From Alphaproteobacteria bacterium (GTDB lineage: Bacteria > Pseudomonadota > Alphaproteobacteria > Puniceispirillales > Puniceispirillaceae): a DNA stretch of 45,658 nucleotides. The stretch is taken from NCBI GenBank assembly GCA_011524995.1, contig WTJA01000096.1, positions 1 through 45,658 of the forward strand, written 5' to 3'. The notes below the pieces were generated by a model. It saw only the letters and a list, made by a program, of their open reading frames with translations, was not told the DNA's origin and made no database searches. Positions 26,675-35,715 of this stretch are shown here, piece by piece. The position numbers and the translations under genes were made by a program. How positions within the stretch are numbered: position 1 is the stretch's first letter; the number at the start of each line of letters is the position of its first letter.

Positions 26675-27778
26675 TTAAGAGATATGTGACAAAGACGCGC
26701 CTAGCTTATCTTCATTTGGCGTCACGCCCAGACCTGCGCCATCTGGCACGGTGATACAACCCTGATTGCGCACCGGCAGGCTGTCATCCAATTTCGGCGA
26801 TACATAGGCAGATAGATCACAGACATTCATCACATAATGTGGTGGTGTTGATGCCCCCACATGCAATGCCGCAGACGTTGTGATGTCTGAACCCCATGTA
26901 TCTTCGATACACATCTTGGTTCCTAGTGAGACACATAAATCACGCGCCTTGCGCAGTGCGCTAACGCCGCCAAATTTTGATAATTTCAATGCGCCAGCAT
27001 CCATACAACCAGCCTCATAACCGGCAAGCAAGCTGTATGTATCAAAAATATTTTCGTCCAACTTCATCGGTAAGCCAGTGGCCTGACGCACACGTGCACA
27101 ATCAGTGATGGTGGCACAAGGTTGTTCCAACATAATATCAAGATGCGCCACAGCGCGGCCAACCCTTGTGGCATCAAGGCTTGTTGCGCCGCAATTCCAG
27201 TCACCATAGACCAAGGGCCCCGCGCCAACAGCCTCTCTGACAAGACGAAGCCGTGCAATATCAGCTTCGTTGTTCTTATCAGCCCCTAATTTGACTTGGA
27301 ACTGTGTCATACCAGCTGCTTGCTCTTCTTTGGCAATACGCGCCATCTCTTCTGGGGCAATACAGGTAATGGAATGATAAAGCGGCAGTGGCGCCTGATA
27401 ATGACCACCTAGATATTTATAAAGGGGCACTCCTGCCGATTTGGCAGCGATATCATGTAAGGCGATATCAAGGGCTGATTTCGCATAGAGGTGACCTTGC
27501 AAATAATGATCACAGGCCGCCATCACCACCTCAGGATGGGTGGGGTCAGCGCCGATCAAAACAGGTGCCAAATGCTCAATCGCAGGGATCACCCCATCGG
27601 CATAGGCTGGCAAATAATGCGGGATAGGACAAACCTCTCCCCAACCAGAGTGAGTGCTATCTGTATCAATACGAATAATCGTTGAGATCACTTCGTCACA
27701 TGTTTTCCCCTCAGCCATATAATATGTCTCATGGCTTTTTAGAGGCACCTGCCAACATGTTATTTGTGTGATTTTCAT
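26675..27778 (-). CDS. Enolase-superfamily enzyme, mandelate racemase/MLE type (copy 1)
   Basis: A 367-residue enzyme with N-terminal capping domain and C-terminal barrel. The MLE-subgroup active site is complete: Lys163 in QVKLG, metal ligands Asp193 (GDWNCG), Glu218 (LEQPC) and Asp241 (LDEN), and the opposite base Lys265 (ALKLSKFGG). Two opposed lysines allow epimerisation or racemisation alpha to a carboxylate. Members near Rieske and DMGDH-like genes include hydroxyproline-betaine epimerase HpbD and cis-3-hydroxyproline dehydratases; a betaine epimerase role is plausible. It lies between the HemL-like and the DMGDH-like genes on the minus strand. Confidence 0.9.
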   Translation of the reverse strand: MKITQITCWQVPLKSHETYYMAEGKTCDEVISTIIRIDTDSTHSGWGEVCPIPHYLPAYADGVIPAIEHLAPVLIGADPTHPEVVMAACDHYLQGHLYAKSALDIALHDIAAKSAGVPLYKYLGGHYQAPLPLYHSITCIAPEEMARIAKEEQAAGMTQFQVKLGADKNNEADIARLRLVREAVGAGPLVYGDWNCGATSLDATRVGRAVAHLDIMLEQPCATITDCARVRQATGLPMKLDENIFDTYSLLAGYEAGCMDAGALKLSKFGGVSALRKARDLCVSLGTKMCIEDTWGSDITTSAALHVGASTPPHYVMNVCDLSAYVSPKLDDSLPVRNQGCITVPDGAGLGVTPNEDKLGASLSHIS

Positions 27779-27804
27779 AGCACCCTCTCCTTTGCTAGGC
27801 TGGC

Positions 27805-30246
27805 TTACGCATCGGTGCGTGGCAAAGCGCTTGTTGGATCATATAACGCTTCGGCATGAACCGTGGCGCGGCGTGATTTGCCATGAATAATGACCTCTAG
27901 CTCTGTCCCCTCTTGGGCAGCATGTGGCTTAAGATAGGCAAAGGCCAAAACCTTACCAACCGTTGGACCATAGGCCACAGACGCTGTCGAGCCGACAACA
28001 ACCCCATCAAGGAGAATGGCTTCGCCACCATGCCCATAAATATCACCCTCTGTCTCAATAGAGAGATAGGCACAAATCCATGGCATATCTGCGCCTTGCA
28101 AGGCGATTGTGTTCTCTTTACCGACAAACGCTTTATCAAGTTTCACGAACCGCATGACATCTGCTTCTGGCAGCGTGACTTCATTTGTCAATTCACCAGC
28201 GCCTTTAAAGGCCTTTTCCATACGCATCGCATTCATCGCAAATGAGCCATAATCTGCCATATTATGGGCTTCACCAGCGGCTGATAGGGCTTGATAGACA
28301 TCAACCATACCATCGCGCGGGATATGAAGCTCCCAGCCTAATTCACCGGCATAGGACAACCGAAGCGCCCAAAGCTTATGACCAGCAATGGTTATTTCTT
28401 GTGCTGATAACCATTTGAAATTGGCGTTATCGAGCGGCGCATCTGTTACTTGTTGCATGATAGCGCGGCTTTGTGGCCCGTTAATGGCCAGAGCACCCCA
28501 GCTTTCTGACAGGCATGTCACAGCGATATCGGCATCACCTTGATGACGCGCAATATGGTCTAACAAACGCTGTTCAAAGAAGGCAGCACACACAAGATAA
28601 TAGCGTGCGTCATCAAGCTTAACGATGGTTGTCTCTAGCTCAATCCGACCTCGTTCATTCAGCATATGTGTGAGGCCAATACCACCAACCTTTTGCGGTA
28701 GGCGGTTTGCTGTTAGGCGATCTAATAACTCGGCCGCATCTGGTCCAGACACTTCAATCTTTGTAAAAGCAGAGATATCCATGATCCCAGCACTTGTGCG
28801 GACAGCTGCCACCTCTGCTGCCACAAGGTCATCTACCACTGTGTGGCGGAATGAGTAATGATCTTCTTGTGCGACACCATTTTTGGCAAACCAGCGCGGA
28901 CGCTCATGACCATACACCTCTTCATAGACCGCACCTTTTTGCTTTAACAGATCATAAAGCGGGCTTGGCTTGATGGGACGACCGGCCAAACGATTGAAAT
29001 GCGGGAATGGGATTTCATGGCGTAAACAGTAATCTTCCTTCGCCTTAATGACCTGCCACTCTTTATTCGCATAGCTGCCAAAACGACGTGGGTCATAATC
29101 ACGCATTGAAATATCAGCGGCGCCATGCACCATCCATTTGGCAAGCTCACGCGTCAGGCCTGGGCCCCAACCAATCCCAATTTGCGTCCCACAACAACAC
29201 CAATAATTCTTGACCCCTGGCGCAGGACCGATCAAAGGGTTGCCATCTGGCGGATGGCTGATAGCGCCATGTACTTCACGCTTAATCCCAAGCTCGGCAA
29301 ACAGAGGCATCCGCTCCATCGCATTTTCAAGCCATGGCATGATGCGATCATAATCAGCTTCAAACAGCTCATTCTCCGCTTCCCATGGGCAATGATCTTC
29401 CCAAACAGTATTTGGGTTTTCTTTTTCATAAATACCAATAAGACCTGATTTCTGTTCCATACGGATATAGCCAGATACCATCTTATCATCACGAATCACG
29501 GGCAATTCTGCATCCAAATTTTGAAACTCAGGCACGGTATCTGTCACAAGATAGTGATGCGTCATGGATGTCATCGGCAATTGTAGCCCTGACCATTCCC
29601 CCATCTGGCGCGCATAGGTACCGCCGGCATTCACAACATGTTCACATGTAATAGAGCCATAGGGAGTCTCAACCAACCATTCACCTGATGGTAAGCAGGT
29701 GATGTTTGTCGCTTGGCATCGGCGAATGATTTTGGCGCCTAATTGACGTGCGCCTGTTGCCATGGCTTGCGTGACACCTGACGGGTCAACATGGCCATCA
29801 TCTGGTGTATGCAAAGCCCCTAGTACCCCATCAAGGTTATAATAGGGATGCAACTCTCTGATCTTGGCAACATCGACCATCTCAATGTTAAAGCCAAGCG
29901 ACCGACCAACAGATAAGGTATGACGCAGCCAGTCCATCTCATCTTCGGTGTAAGCCAAACGAAGGGAGCCACAACCGTGCCATGTCACAGAATGACCTGT
30001 CTCAGCTTCTAGGGCGCCAGAATAGAGGTTAATGTTGTAATCAACACATTTCCCAAGCGAGTAGCTAGATGTTGAATGCGTGATTTGCCCTGCCGCATGC
30101 CATGTCGAACCTGATGTTAATTCTGCCTTTTCCAACAGAACCACATCGCTCCACCCTTCATGCGCTAGATGATAGGCCAAACCACAACCCATCACACCAC
30201 CACCGACAATCACAACACGAGCATGAGACGGTACTTGAATATCCAT
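27805..30246 (-). CDS. Dimethylglycine/sarcosine dehydrogenase-like flavoenzyme with GcvT domain
   Basis: An 813-residue two-part enzyme. The N-terminal DAO domain (about 1-400) has the FAD motif VVIVGGGVMGCGLAYHL and the STWHAAGQ segment that in this family holds the covalently flavinylated His. The C-terminal half (about 430-800) is a GcvT/aminomethyltransferase-type folate domain (MDISAFTKIEVSGPDAAELL; YAGELGWELHIP). Such enzymes oxidatively demethylate N-methyl amino acids and pass the carbon to tetrahydrofolate. It starts the minus-strand operon, divergent from the RpiR regulator and Rieske oxygenase, which could supply its substrate by removing a first methyl group. The exact N-methyl compound is unknown. 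Confidence 0.9.
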   Translation of the reverse strand: MDIQVPSHARVVIVGGGVMGCGLAYHLAHEGWSDVVLLEKAELTSGSTWHAAGQITHSTSSYSLGKCVDYNINLYSGALEAETGHSVTWHGCGSLRLAYTEDEMDWLRHTLSVGRSLGFNIEMVDVAKIRELHPYYNLDGVLGALHTPDDGHVDPSGVTQAMATGARQLGAKIIRRCQATNITCLPSGEWLVETPYGSITCEHVVNAGGTYARQMGEWSGLQLPMTSMTHHYLVTDTVPEFQNLDAELPVIRDDKMVSGYIRMEQKSGLIGIYEKENPNTVWEDHCPWEAENELFEADYDRIMPWLENAMERMPLFAELGIKREVHGAISHPPDGNPLIGPAPGVKNYWCCCGTQIGIGWGPGLTRELAKWMVHGAADISMRDYDPRRFGSYANKEWQVIKAKEDYCLRHEIPFPHFNRLAGRPIKPSPLYDLLKQKGAVYEEVYGHERPRWFAKNGVAQEDHYSFRHTVVDDLVAAEVAAVRTSAGIMDISAFTKIEVSGPDAAELLDRLTANRLPQKVGGIGLTHMLNERGRIELETTIVKLDDARYYLVCAAFFEQRLLDHIARHQGDADIAVTCLSESWGALAINGPQSRAIMQQVTDAPLDNANFKWLSAQEITIAGHKLWALRLSYAGELGWELHIPRDGMVDVYQALSAAGEAHNMADYGSFAMNAMRMEKAFKGAGELTNEVTLPEADVMRFVKLDKAFVGKENTIALQGADMPWICAYLSIETEGDIYGHGGEAILLDGVVVGSTASVAYGPTVGKVLAFAYLKPHAAQEGTELEVIIHGKSRRATVHAEALYDPTSALPRTDA

Positions 30247-30322
30247 AATGACACCATTTTCATAACTATTTGCCTAAGCCCACTAGGATGAAACGATGCA
30301 GACCATCACCCCAATCGACGCC

Positions 30323-30372
30323 ATAACCAAACAGTTATACCAATATTTTTAAAAAGCAAAACATTTGTTTGC
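30323..30372. promoter_or_regulatory. Inverted repeats in the divergent gap before the RpiR regulator
   Basis: Two dyads lie between the divergent DMGDH-like and RpiR genes. ATAAC-N6-GTTAT is perfect (30323-30338). An imperfect 17-bp repeat GCAAAACATTTGTTTGC spans 30356-30372, directly before the regulator's start region. Either could be an operator for the RpiR protein; this is inferred from position only. Confidence 0.4.
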
Positions 30373-30404
30373 TTATCATGTCAGGCTGCGGTAATTTTTA
30401 CAGC

Positions 30405-31283
30405 ATGGAACAAGCACGCATAGAACATATCATCGATCATATTAGCCAACGATTTGAGAGCTTTTCGCCGCAATTGCGAAAGGCGGCTCGCTATGTCATG
30501 GATAATCCCCAAGATGTGCCAATTTCATCAGTGCGCGTGCTGGCAGATGCAGCCGATGTCAAACCCAATAGCTTTGTGCGTCTGGCGCATGAACTTGGCT
30601 ATGATGGTTATGATGAGTTTCGCGAGCTATTCCGCAATCAGTTGCGCAAAGGCAGCGCTGATTTTCCCGACCGTGTCAGATGGCTTCAGACCATTCGCCA
30701 AACAGGTGATATGGGTCAGCTTTATGCGAATATGGTCAATGATGCGATTGGCAATCTTGAACAAAGTTTTGCCGGCATTGATGAGGCGTCAATGCGCGCT
30801 GCGGCAGAGACCATTTGGCAAGCGCGTCATGTCTATGTGATGGGCGTTGGTGTGAATTATACAAATGCGGCCAATTTTGCCTATCTCGCTTCAACTGGCA
30901 TGAATGATTTCACAGCGATTCCGCGCCCTGCATCAACGGCAATTGATGATTTGTCGCGCGCCACAGACGATGATGTTTTGATTGCCATTACCATGAGCCC
31001 TTACCGCAAGGAGGTATTGGAAACAGCCCGATTTGCCAAAGAACGTGGCATGAAATTAGTGTCGCTGTCTGATTCATTCGCGTCCCCCGTAATCACGCAA
31101 GCGGACCATCCTTTCATCATTCACATTGACACGTCCCAATTTTTCCCATCATCTGTTGCGATTATCGCTGTGTTAGAGACGCTCTTATCTTTTGTTGTCG
31201 CTGTCGCAAGTGATGAAATTGCAGACCGTGTTGAAAGCTTCCACCAGCATCGCCATGAGCTGGGCCTATATCATGAGGACTAA
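30405..31283 (+). CDS. RpiR/MurR-family transcriptional regulator
   Basis: Regulator of about 292 residues from the ATG at 30405 (MEQARIEHIIDHI). An ATG at 30378 is also in frame, but neither has a strong ribosome-binding site. The N-terminal RpiR helix-turn-helix (about 5-75) contains FSPQLRKAARYVMDN and VRVLADAADVKPNSFVRLAHELG. A C-terminal SIS domain (about 120-260) with MGVGVNYTNAANFAYL normally binds a phosphosugar or other ligand. It opens the plus-strand operon that includes the Rieske oxygenase and two enolase-superfamily genes, with a 2-base gap, and faces the DMGDH-like operon. It probably controls both. Confidence 0.9.
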   Translation: MEQARIEHIIDHISQRFESFSPQLRKAARYVMDNPQDVPISSVRVLADAADVKPNSFVRLAHELGYDGYDEFRELFRNQLRKGSADFPDRVRWLQTIRQTGDMGQLYANMVNDAIGNLEQSFAGIDEASMRAAAETIWQARHVYVMGVGVNYTNAANFAYLASTGMNDFTAIPRPASTAIDDLSRATDDDVLIAITMSPYRKEVLETARFAKERGMKLVSLSDSFASPVITQADHPFIIHIDTSQFFPSSVAIIAVLETLLSFVVAVASDEIADRVESFHQHRHELGLYHED

Positions 31284-31285
31284 AA

Positions 31286-32386
31286 ATGACTGACTCCCCC
31301 ATCCTGTCATTAGACGCGCGTTACTATACAGACCCTGCCCTATTTGCGCTGGAACAAGATAGCCTTCATGCCAAAACCTGGCAGTTTGCAGGCCATCAAT
31401 CCTTGCTGCAAAAGCCTGGGGATTATTTTACCTTTGAAATTGCCGGCCAGAATTTATTCTGTGTCATGAATCGTGATGGCAGCATCAACACCTTCTATAA
31501 TGTATGTCAGCATCGCGCCCATCAATTGGTCTCTGGCGCCGGCTCATCACGCGTGATCACATGTCCCTATCATGCGTGGACATATGATTTGGATGGCCAA
31601 TTCCGCGCCGGACCCAATACGAAATCTGTTGCTGGTTTTGATGGTTCTAAAATTTGTCTGACAAGCGTGCGCACAGAGATCTTCTTAGGCTTTATCTTTG
31701 TTAATCTTGATGATGATGCCGCACCCATGGATGACTGGTTCCCCAATGTCCGCACAGAGCTTCAAGCCTTTGTCCCCCATTGGGAGGAACTACGCCCACT
31801 TGAATATGTCGAAATTCCAGAGAATTGTAACTGGAAGGTTTCTGTTGAAAATTATTCAGAATGTTATCATTGCTCATTAAATCATCCGACATTCTCAACC
31901 GGTGTTGTGAAGCCAGAGACCTATGATATTCAGCCGCAGGGCTATTGCTTGCGCCATATGACAGAATGCCAAAATCTTGACGATATGACCTACCATATCG
32001 ACACATCAAAATCACATGCCACAGACTATTCAAGCTGGTTCTTATGGCCTTTATTCTCGTTCCAGGTCTATCCCGGCAATGTCATCAACACCTATCATTG
32101 GCGCGCGATTGATGCTGACCATGTGGTGGTCTATCGCGGCTGGTATATAGGGGGCGGTCATGACGCTGATGTCATTCATAAATTGGCTATCCAAGATAGA
32201 GAAACCACAGTTGAAGAAGATATCCATCTTGTGGAATCAGTGCAGAAGGGCTTGAAGTCACGCGGCTACCGCCCTGGCCCATTGGTTGTCGACCCTGCCT
32301 GCGGCGTAAACTCAGAACATTCGATTAAAGCCCTGCAAAGCTGGATGCGTAGCGCGATTGATGAACCTGACCTGCCGCGCCCATAA
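31286..32386 (+). CDS. Rieske non-haem iron oxygenase, alpha subunit
   Basis: A 366-residue ring-hydroxylating-type oxygenase. The Rieske cluster ligands are Cys74-x-His76 and Cys93-x2-His96 (CQHRAH, CPYHAW). The mononuclear iron site is His195 and His200 in NYSECYHCSLNH, with the third acidic ligand expected in the C-terminal third. Size and motif spacing fit the GbcA/HpbB group that oxidatively N-demethylates betaines, more than aromatic dioxygenases, and no small beta subunit is nearby. It needs a reductase partner; none of the ferredoxin-NAD reductase type is visible, though the MDR and FrhB-like genes lie downstream. It starts 2 bases after the regulator. Confidence 0.9.
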   Translation: MTDSPILSLDARYYTDPALFALEQDSLHAKTWQFAGHQSLLQKPGDYFTFEIAGQNLFCVMNRDGSINTFYNVCQHRAHQLVSGAGSSRVITCPYHAWTYDLDGQFRAGPNTKSVAGFDGSKICLTSVRTEIFLGFIFVNLDDDAAPMDDWFPNVRTELQAFVPHWEELRPLEYVEIPENCNWKVSVENYSECYHCSLNHPTFSTGVVKPETYDIQPQGYCLRHMTECQNLDDMTYHIDTSKSHATDYSSWFLWPLFSFQVYPGNVINTYHWRAIDADHVVVYRGWYIGGGHDADVIHKLAIQDRETTVEEDIHLVESVQKGLKSRGYRPGPLVVDPACGVNSEHSIKALQSWMRSAIDEPDLPRP

Positions 32387-32408
32387 CCTCGATTAGGAGA
32401 TAGTGATT

Positions 32409-33497
32409 ATGACTGATCAGATGAACGCATTCGTCCTTATGGGTCACGGTGATTTTGACCAATTGCAATGGCGCGAAGATTGGCCTGTGCCTGTACCAGA
32501 GGCCGGTGAAGTCCTTATCAAGGTGGGGGCCTGCGGCCTCAATAATACAGATGTGAATACGCGAACTGCTTGGTATTCCAAAGCCGTATCAGAAAACACC
32601 ACTGGCGGTGCCTTTGATGACGCCAATGACGAAGATGCCACATGGGGCGGGGCTGCTATTACCTTCCCGCGCATTCAAGGCGCGGATGTGGTTGGTGAGG
32701 TTGTTGGCCTTGGCGCTGATTGTGATGCGTCTTTGATGGGCAAACGCGTGATGATCGACACATGGCTACGTGACTGGTCAGACCCCACCAATATGGATAA
32801 ATGTGGTTATTATGGCTCTGAATGTGATGGTGGATTTGCACAATATACCAAAATCGATCAGCGCCATGTCCATGTGGTAGAGAGTGATCTCTCTGACGCA
32901 GAACTTGCCACTTTTGCAACATCTTCGATCACAGCTGAGAATATGCTCGAACGCGCTGCTGTCACAGCAGGAGACCGCGTCTTGATCACAGGCGCTTCTG
33001 GCGGTGTTGGCTCAGCATTAATCCAACTTGCCAAGCGGCGCGGCGCGATGACCATTGCCCTCTGCAGCAAGAGCAAGATGGATGCCGTAAAAGAAGTTGG
33101 CGCTGATGTTGTGCTTGACCGGGATACCGCTGATCTGAAAGCGGCATTGCGTGAGGCTACAGGGCATGAAACAGTCTCTGTTCTAGCCGATGTGGTAGGC
33201 GGTGATGACTGGCCGAAATGGCTTGACCGCATTGAGCGCGGCGGTCGTTTGACCTGCGCCGGTGCCATTGCTGGGCCAATGGTGACCTTTGATTTGCGCA
33301 CCTTCTATCTCCGCGATCTCGTCTTTACAGGCGCGACGATTGTCCCTGTTGGTCTTTTTGCCAATCTCGTAAGCTATATTGAGAAAGGCGAGATCAAGCC
33401 TCTCCTCGCAGAAACCTTCCCGCTATCAGAGCTACATGATGCGCAACGGGCTTTCATTCAGAAAAGCCATATTGGTAATATTGTGGTGACACCATGA
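32409..33497 (+). CDS. MDR-family NAD(P)-dependent alcohol dehydrogenase/quinone oxidoreductase
   Basis: Medium-chain dehydrogenase/reductase of 362 residues, start ATG at 32409 preceded by AGGAGA. The cofactor-binding motif is GASGGVGSALIQLAKRRG, and the catalytic domain begins with VPEAGEVLIKVGACGLNNTDVNTR. That GLNNTD pattern and the absence of the structural-zinc cysteines place it with the quinone-oxidoreductase/crotonyl-CoA reductase-like branch, not classical zinc alcohol dehydrogenase. It has an insertion rich in acidic residues around 60-80. Its last bases overlap the next gene by 4. It may oxidise or reduce an intermediate in the betaine-type pathway; the substrate is unknown. Confidence 0.87.
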   Translation: MTDQMNAFVLMGHGDFDQLQWREDWPVPVPEAGEVLIKVGACGLNNTDVNTRTAWYSKAVSENTTGGAFDDANDEDATWGGAAITFPRIQGADVVGEVVGLGADCDASLMGKRVMIDTWLRDWSDPTNMDKCGYYGSECDGGFAQYTKIDQRHVHVVESDLSDAELATFATSSITAENMLERAAVTAGDRVLITGASGGVGSALIQLAKRRGAMTIALCSKSKMDAVKEVGADVVLDRDTADLKAALREATGHETVSVLADVVGGDDWPKWLDRIERGGRLTCAGAIAGPMVTFDLRTFYLRDLVFTGATIVPVGLFANLVSYIEKGEIKPLLAETFPLSELHDAQRAFIQKSHIGNIVVTP

Positions 33498-34606
33498 AAA
33501 TCACAGGCATAGCGATTTATAAAAAAGCCCTCCCCTATGTTGGTGGCACTTATTATTGGGGGGCAGGTAATGTCATTGATATCGCTCATGCCTCTGTTGT
33601 TGTTATCCACACAGATACAGGCCTCTTCGGCACCGGTGAATTCACCCCCTGCGGTGAGAATTATATGATTGCCCATTCTGAGGGGGTAGAAGCCGCTGCG
33701 CGCCTCTTAGCACCTGTTCTTATTGGCCAAGATCCACGCCAAGTAGCTGCTATGGAACAGCTCATGGATAAGACCATTCAGGGACATGGCTATGCCAAGG
33801 CCCCATTTGATGCGGCTTTCTGGGATTTATTGGGCAAAGCAAGCGGCCAGCCTGTTTGGATGTTGATGGGTGGCAAGCTAACAGATGGGGCGCCCATGTA
33901 CCGGGTCGCGCCACAAAAAGCCACTGATGAAACCAAAGCTGAATTACAAGCCCATCGCCAAGCTGGCTATCGTCAGTTCCAAATCAAAGTGGGGGCCAAT
34001 TGGGCCGAGGATATTGAGCGGATTCGCGCCGTTGTGCCATTATTGGAGCCCGGTGAAAAAGCGCTGGTAGATGCCAATCAGGGCTGGCGTGTCGATGATG
34101 CCATTCGCGTCGTGCGCGCGACCAGAGATCTTGACTATATCTTAGAACAACCTTGCCATTCTTATGAAGAATGCCAACAGGTGCGCGCCAAAACTGATTT
34201 GCCGATGAAACTTGATGAATGCATCACCGATTTGAAAATGGCAATGCGTATTGTGCATGACAAAGGCACAGATGCGGCTTGTTTGAAAATTTCCAATCTT
34301 GGCGGGCTTTCAAAAGCACGGCGTGTGCGCGACTTCTTTGTCGCGAACCGGATCCCGGTTGTGTCTGAAGATAGCTGGGGCGGTGAAATCACCACAGCGG
34401 CCGTATCTCATTTTGCGGCCTCAACCCCAGAAGAGTTTTTGCTAAACTCAACTGATCTTCATAACTACAACACCGCTTCTACAGGTAAGCCAGGGCCGGC
34501 AACAAAACAGGGCAAATTATATGCCTCTGATGCGCCAGGTCTTGGCGTCACACCATGCTATGACAGCCTTGGCGATCCTGTGGCAACCTATGGGGATGTT
34601 TCATGA
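33494..34606 (+). CDS. Enolase-superfamily enzyme, mandelate racemase/MLE type (copy 2)
   Basis: A 370-residue paralogue of the enzymes encoded at 26675 and 34603. Active-site residues: Lys165 (FQIKVG), Asp193 (DANQGW), Glu218 (LEQPC), Asp241 (LDEC) and Lys265 (CLKISNLGG). The 20s loop (YVGGTYYWGAG), which helps set specificity, is Tyr/Trp-rich and could form an aromatic cage for a quaternary ammonium group; this is inference. ATGA overlaps couple it to both the upstream MDR gene and the downstream copy 3. The reaction could be epimerisation or dehydration. Confidence 0.9.
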   Translation: MKITGIAIYKKALPYVGGTYYWGAGNVIDIAHASVVVIHTDTGLFGTGEFTPCGENYMIAHSEGVEAAARLLAPVLIGQDPRQVAAMEQLMDKTIQGHGYAKAPFDAAFWDLLGKASGQPVWMLMGGKLTDGAPMYRVAPQKATDETKAELQAHRQAGYRQFQIKVGANWAEDIERIRAVVPLLEPGEKALVDANQGWRVDDAIRVVRATRDLDYILEQPCHSYEECQQVRAKTDLPMKLDECITDLKMAMRIVHDKGTDAACLKISNLGGLSKARRVRDFFVANRIPVVSEDSWGGEITTAAVSHFAASTPEEFLLNSTDLHNYNTASTGKPGPATKQGKLYASDAPGLGVTPCYDSLGDPVATYGDVS

Positions 34607-35715
34607 AAATCACAAAGATCACCGTTTTTCAAAAAGATTTGCCACTCGCCAAACCGTACTATCTCTCAGGTGGGCGTTTGCGCTTTGACGTCTTGGATGC
34701 CACCTTTGTTAAGATTGAGACAGATGAGGGTATCACAGGCTGGGGTGAAGGCACGCCATGGGGCCATACCTATATCCCAGCGCATGGCCCTGGTATCCGT
34801 GCCGGCATTGAAACCATGGCCCCGCGGCTGATTGGTTTGGACCCACGTGCGCTTGAGACAATCGAATATGCGATGGATAAGGAATTGCCAGGCCATCTCT
34901 ATGCGAAATCAGCCATTGATCTGGCATGTTGGGATATTTTGGGTCAAGCAAGTAATATGAGCCTCACTGAGCTTCTCGGCGGTGATAGAGGCGGCGGTGT
35001 CCGCATTATGTCGTCTATCTCAACAGGCACACCGCAAGAAATGCTTGCCCTTATTGATGAGTATCGTGCCCAAGGCTATGAAGGTCATTCTGTGAAAGTC
35101 GGTGGCGACTACGAAAAAGATATTGAGCGCATCCGCTTCCTCGAAAGCCAGCGCTTACCAGGTGAGCGCATTTTATATGATGTGAACCGTGCCTGGTCAC
35201 GCCGGGAAGCCTTACTTGTTATGAATGCTGTCTCTGATTTAGCCGTCTCGTTTGAGCAGCCTTGTGAGACATTAGAGGATATTGCGAAAATCAGACCTCT
35301 TACCTCTGCCCCTATTTCAGTTGATGAAACATTAGTCACTTTGCAAGATATGACACGTATCGCCGCTGAGGGATTGGCTGAGATTGCTGGCATTAAGATT
35401 AATCGTGTGGGCGGTTTAACAAAGGCGCGGCGCCTGCGCGATATGGCACTAGCACATGGCATCCAGATTTATGTGATGGCAACTGGTGGGTCAGTGATCG
35501 CTGATACAGAAGCAAGCGCACTAGCGCTATCTATTCCAGAAGAAATGCGCCTTGGCGGCTGGGCCTGCCAAGATATGCTCACCGTTGATATTGCAGAAGG
35601 GCGCGGCATGCGCTCGCAACAAGGATATCATTATGCGCTTGATGCGCCAGGCCTCGGCTTCCAGCCTGATGAGCCCCTCCTTGGTAACGCTGTGGCAGTG
35701 TATGAGGCGGCCTAA
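34603..35715 (+). CDS. Enolase-superfamily enzyme, mandelate racemase/MLE type (copy 3)
   Basis: A 370-residue paralogue with Lys165 (SVKVG), Asp193 (DVNRAW), Glu218 (FEQPC), Asp241 (VDET) and Lys265 (GIKINRVGG). The catalytic positions fall at the same residue numbers as in copy 2. Specificity regions differ: the 20s loop is YYLSGGRLRFD and the last barrel strand region is MATGGSVIADTEASALAL rather than EDSWGGEITTAA, so it probably takes a different substrate or stereoisomer. DVNRAW resembles cis-3-hydroxyproline dehydratase-like members. It overlaps copy 2 by 4 bases, and cysQ by 1 base. Confidence 0.9.
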   Translation: MKITKITVFQKDLPLAKPYYLSGGRLRFDVLDATFVKIETDEGITGWGEGTPWGHTYIPAHGPGIRAGIETMAPRLIGLDPRALETIEYAMDKELPGHLYAKSAIDLACWDILGQASNMSLTELLGGDRGGGVRIMSSISTGTPQEMLALIDEYRAQGYEGHSVKVGGDYEKDIERIRFLESQRLPGERILYDVNRAWSRREALLVMNAVSDLAVSFEQPCETLEDIAKIRPLTSAPISVDETLVTLQDMTRIAAEGLAEIAGIKINRVGGLTKARRLRDMALAHGIQIYVMATGGSVIADTEASALALSIPEEMRLGGWACQDMLTVDIAEGRGMRSQQGYHYALDAPGLGFQPDEPLLGNAVAVYEAA

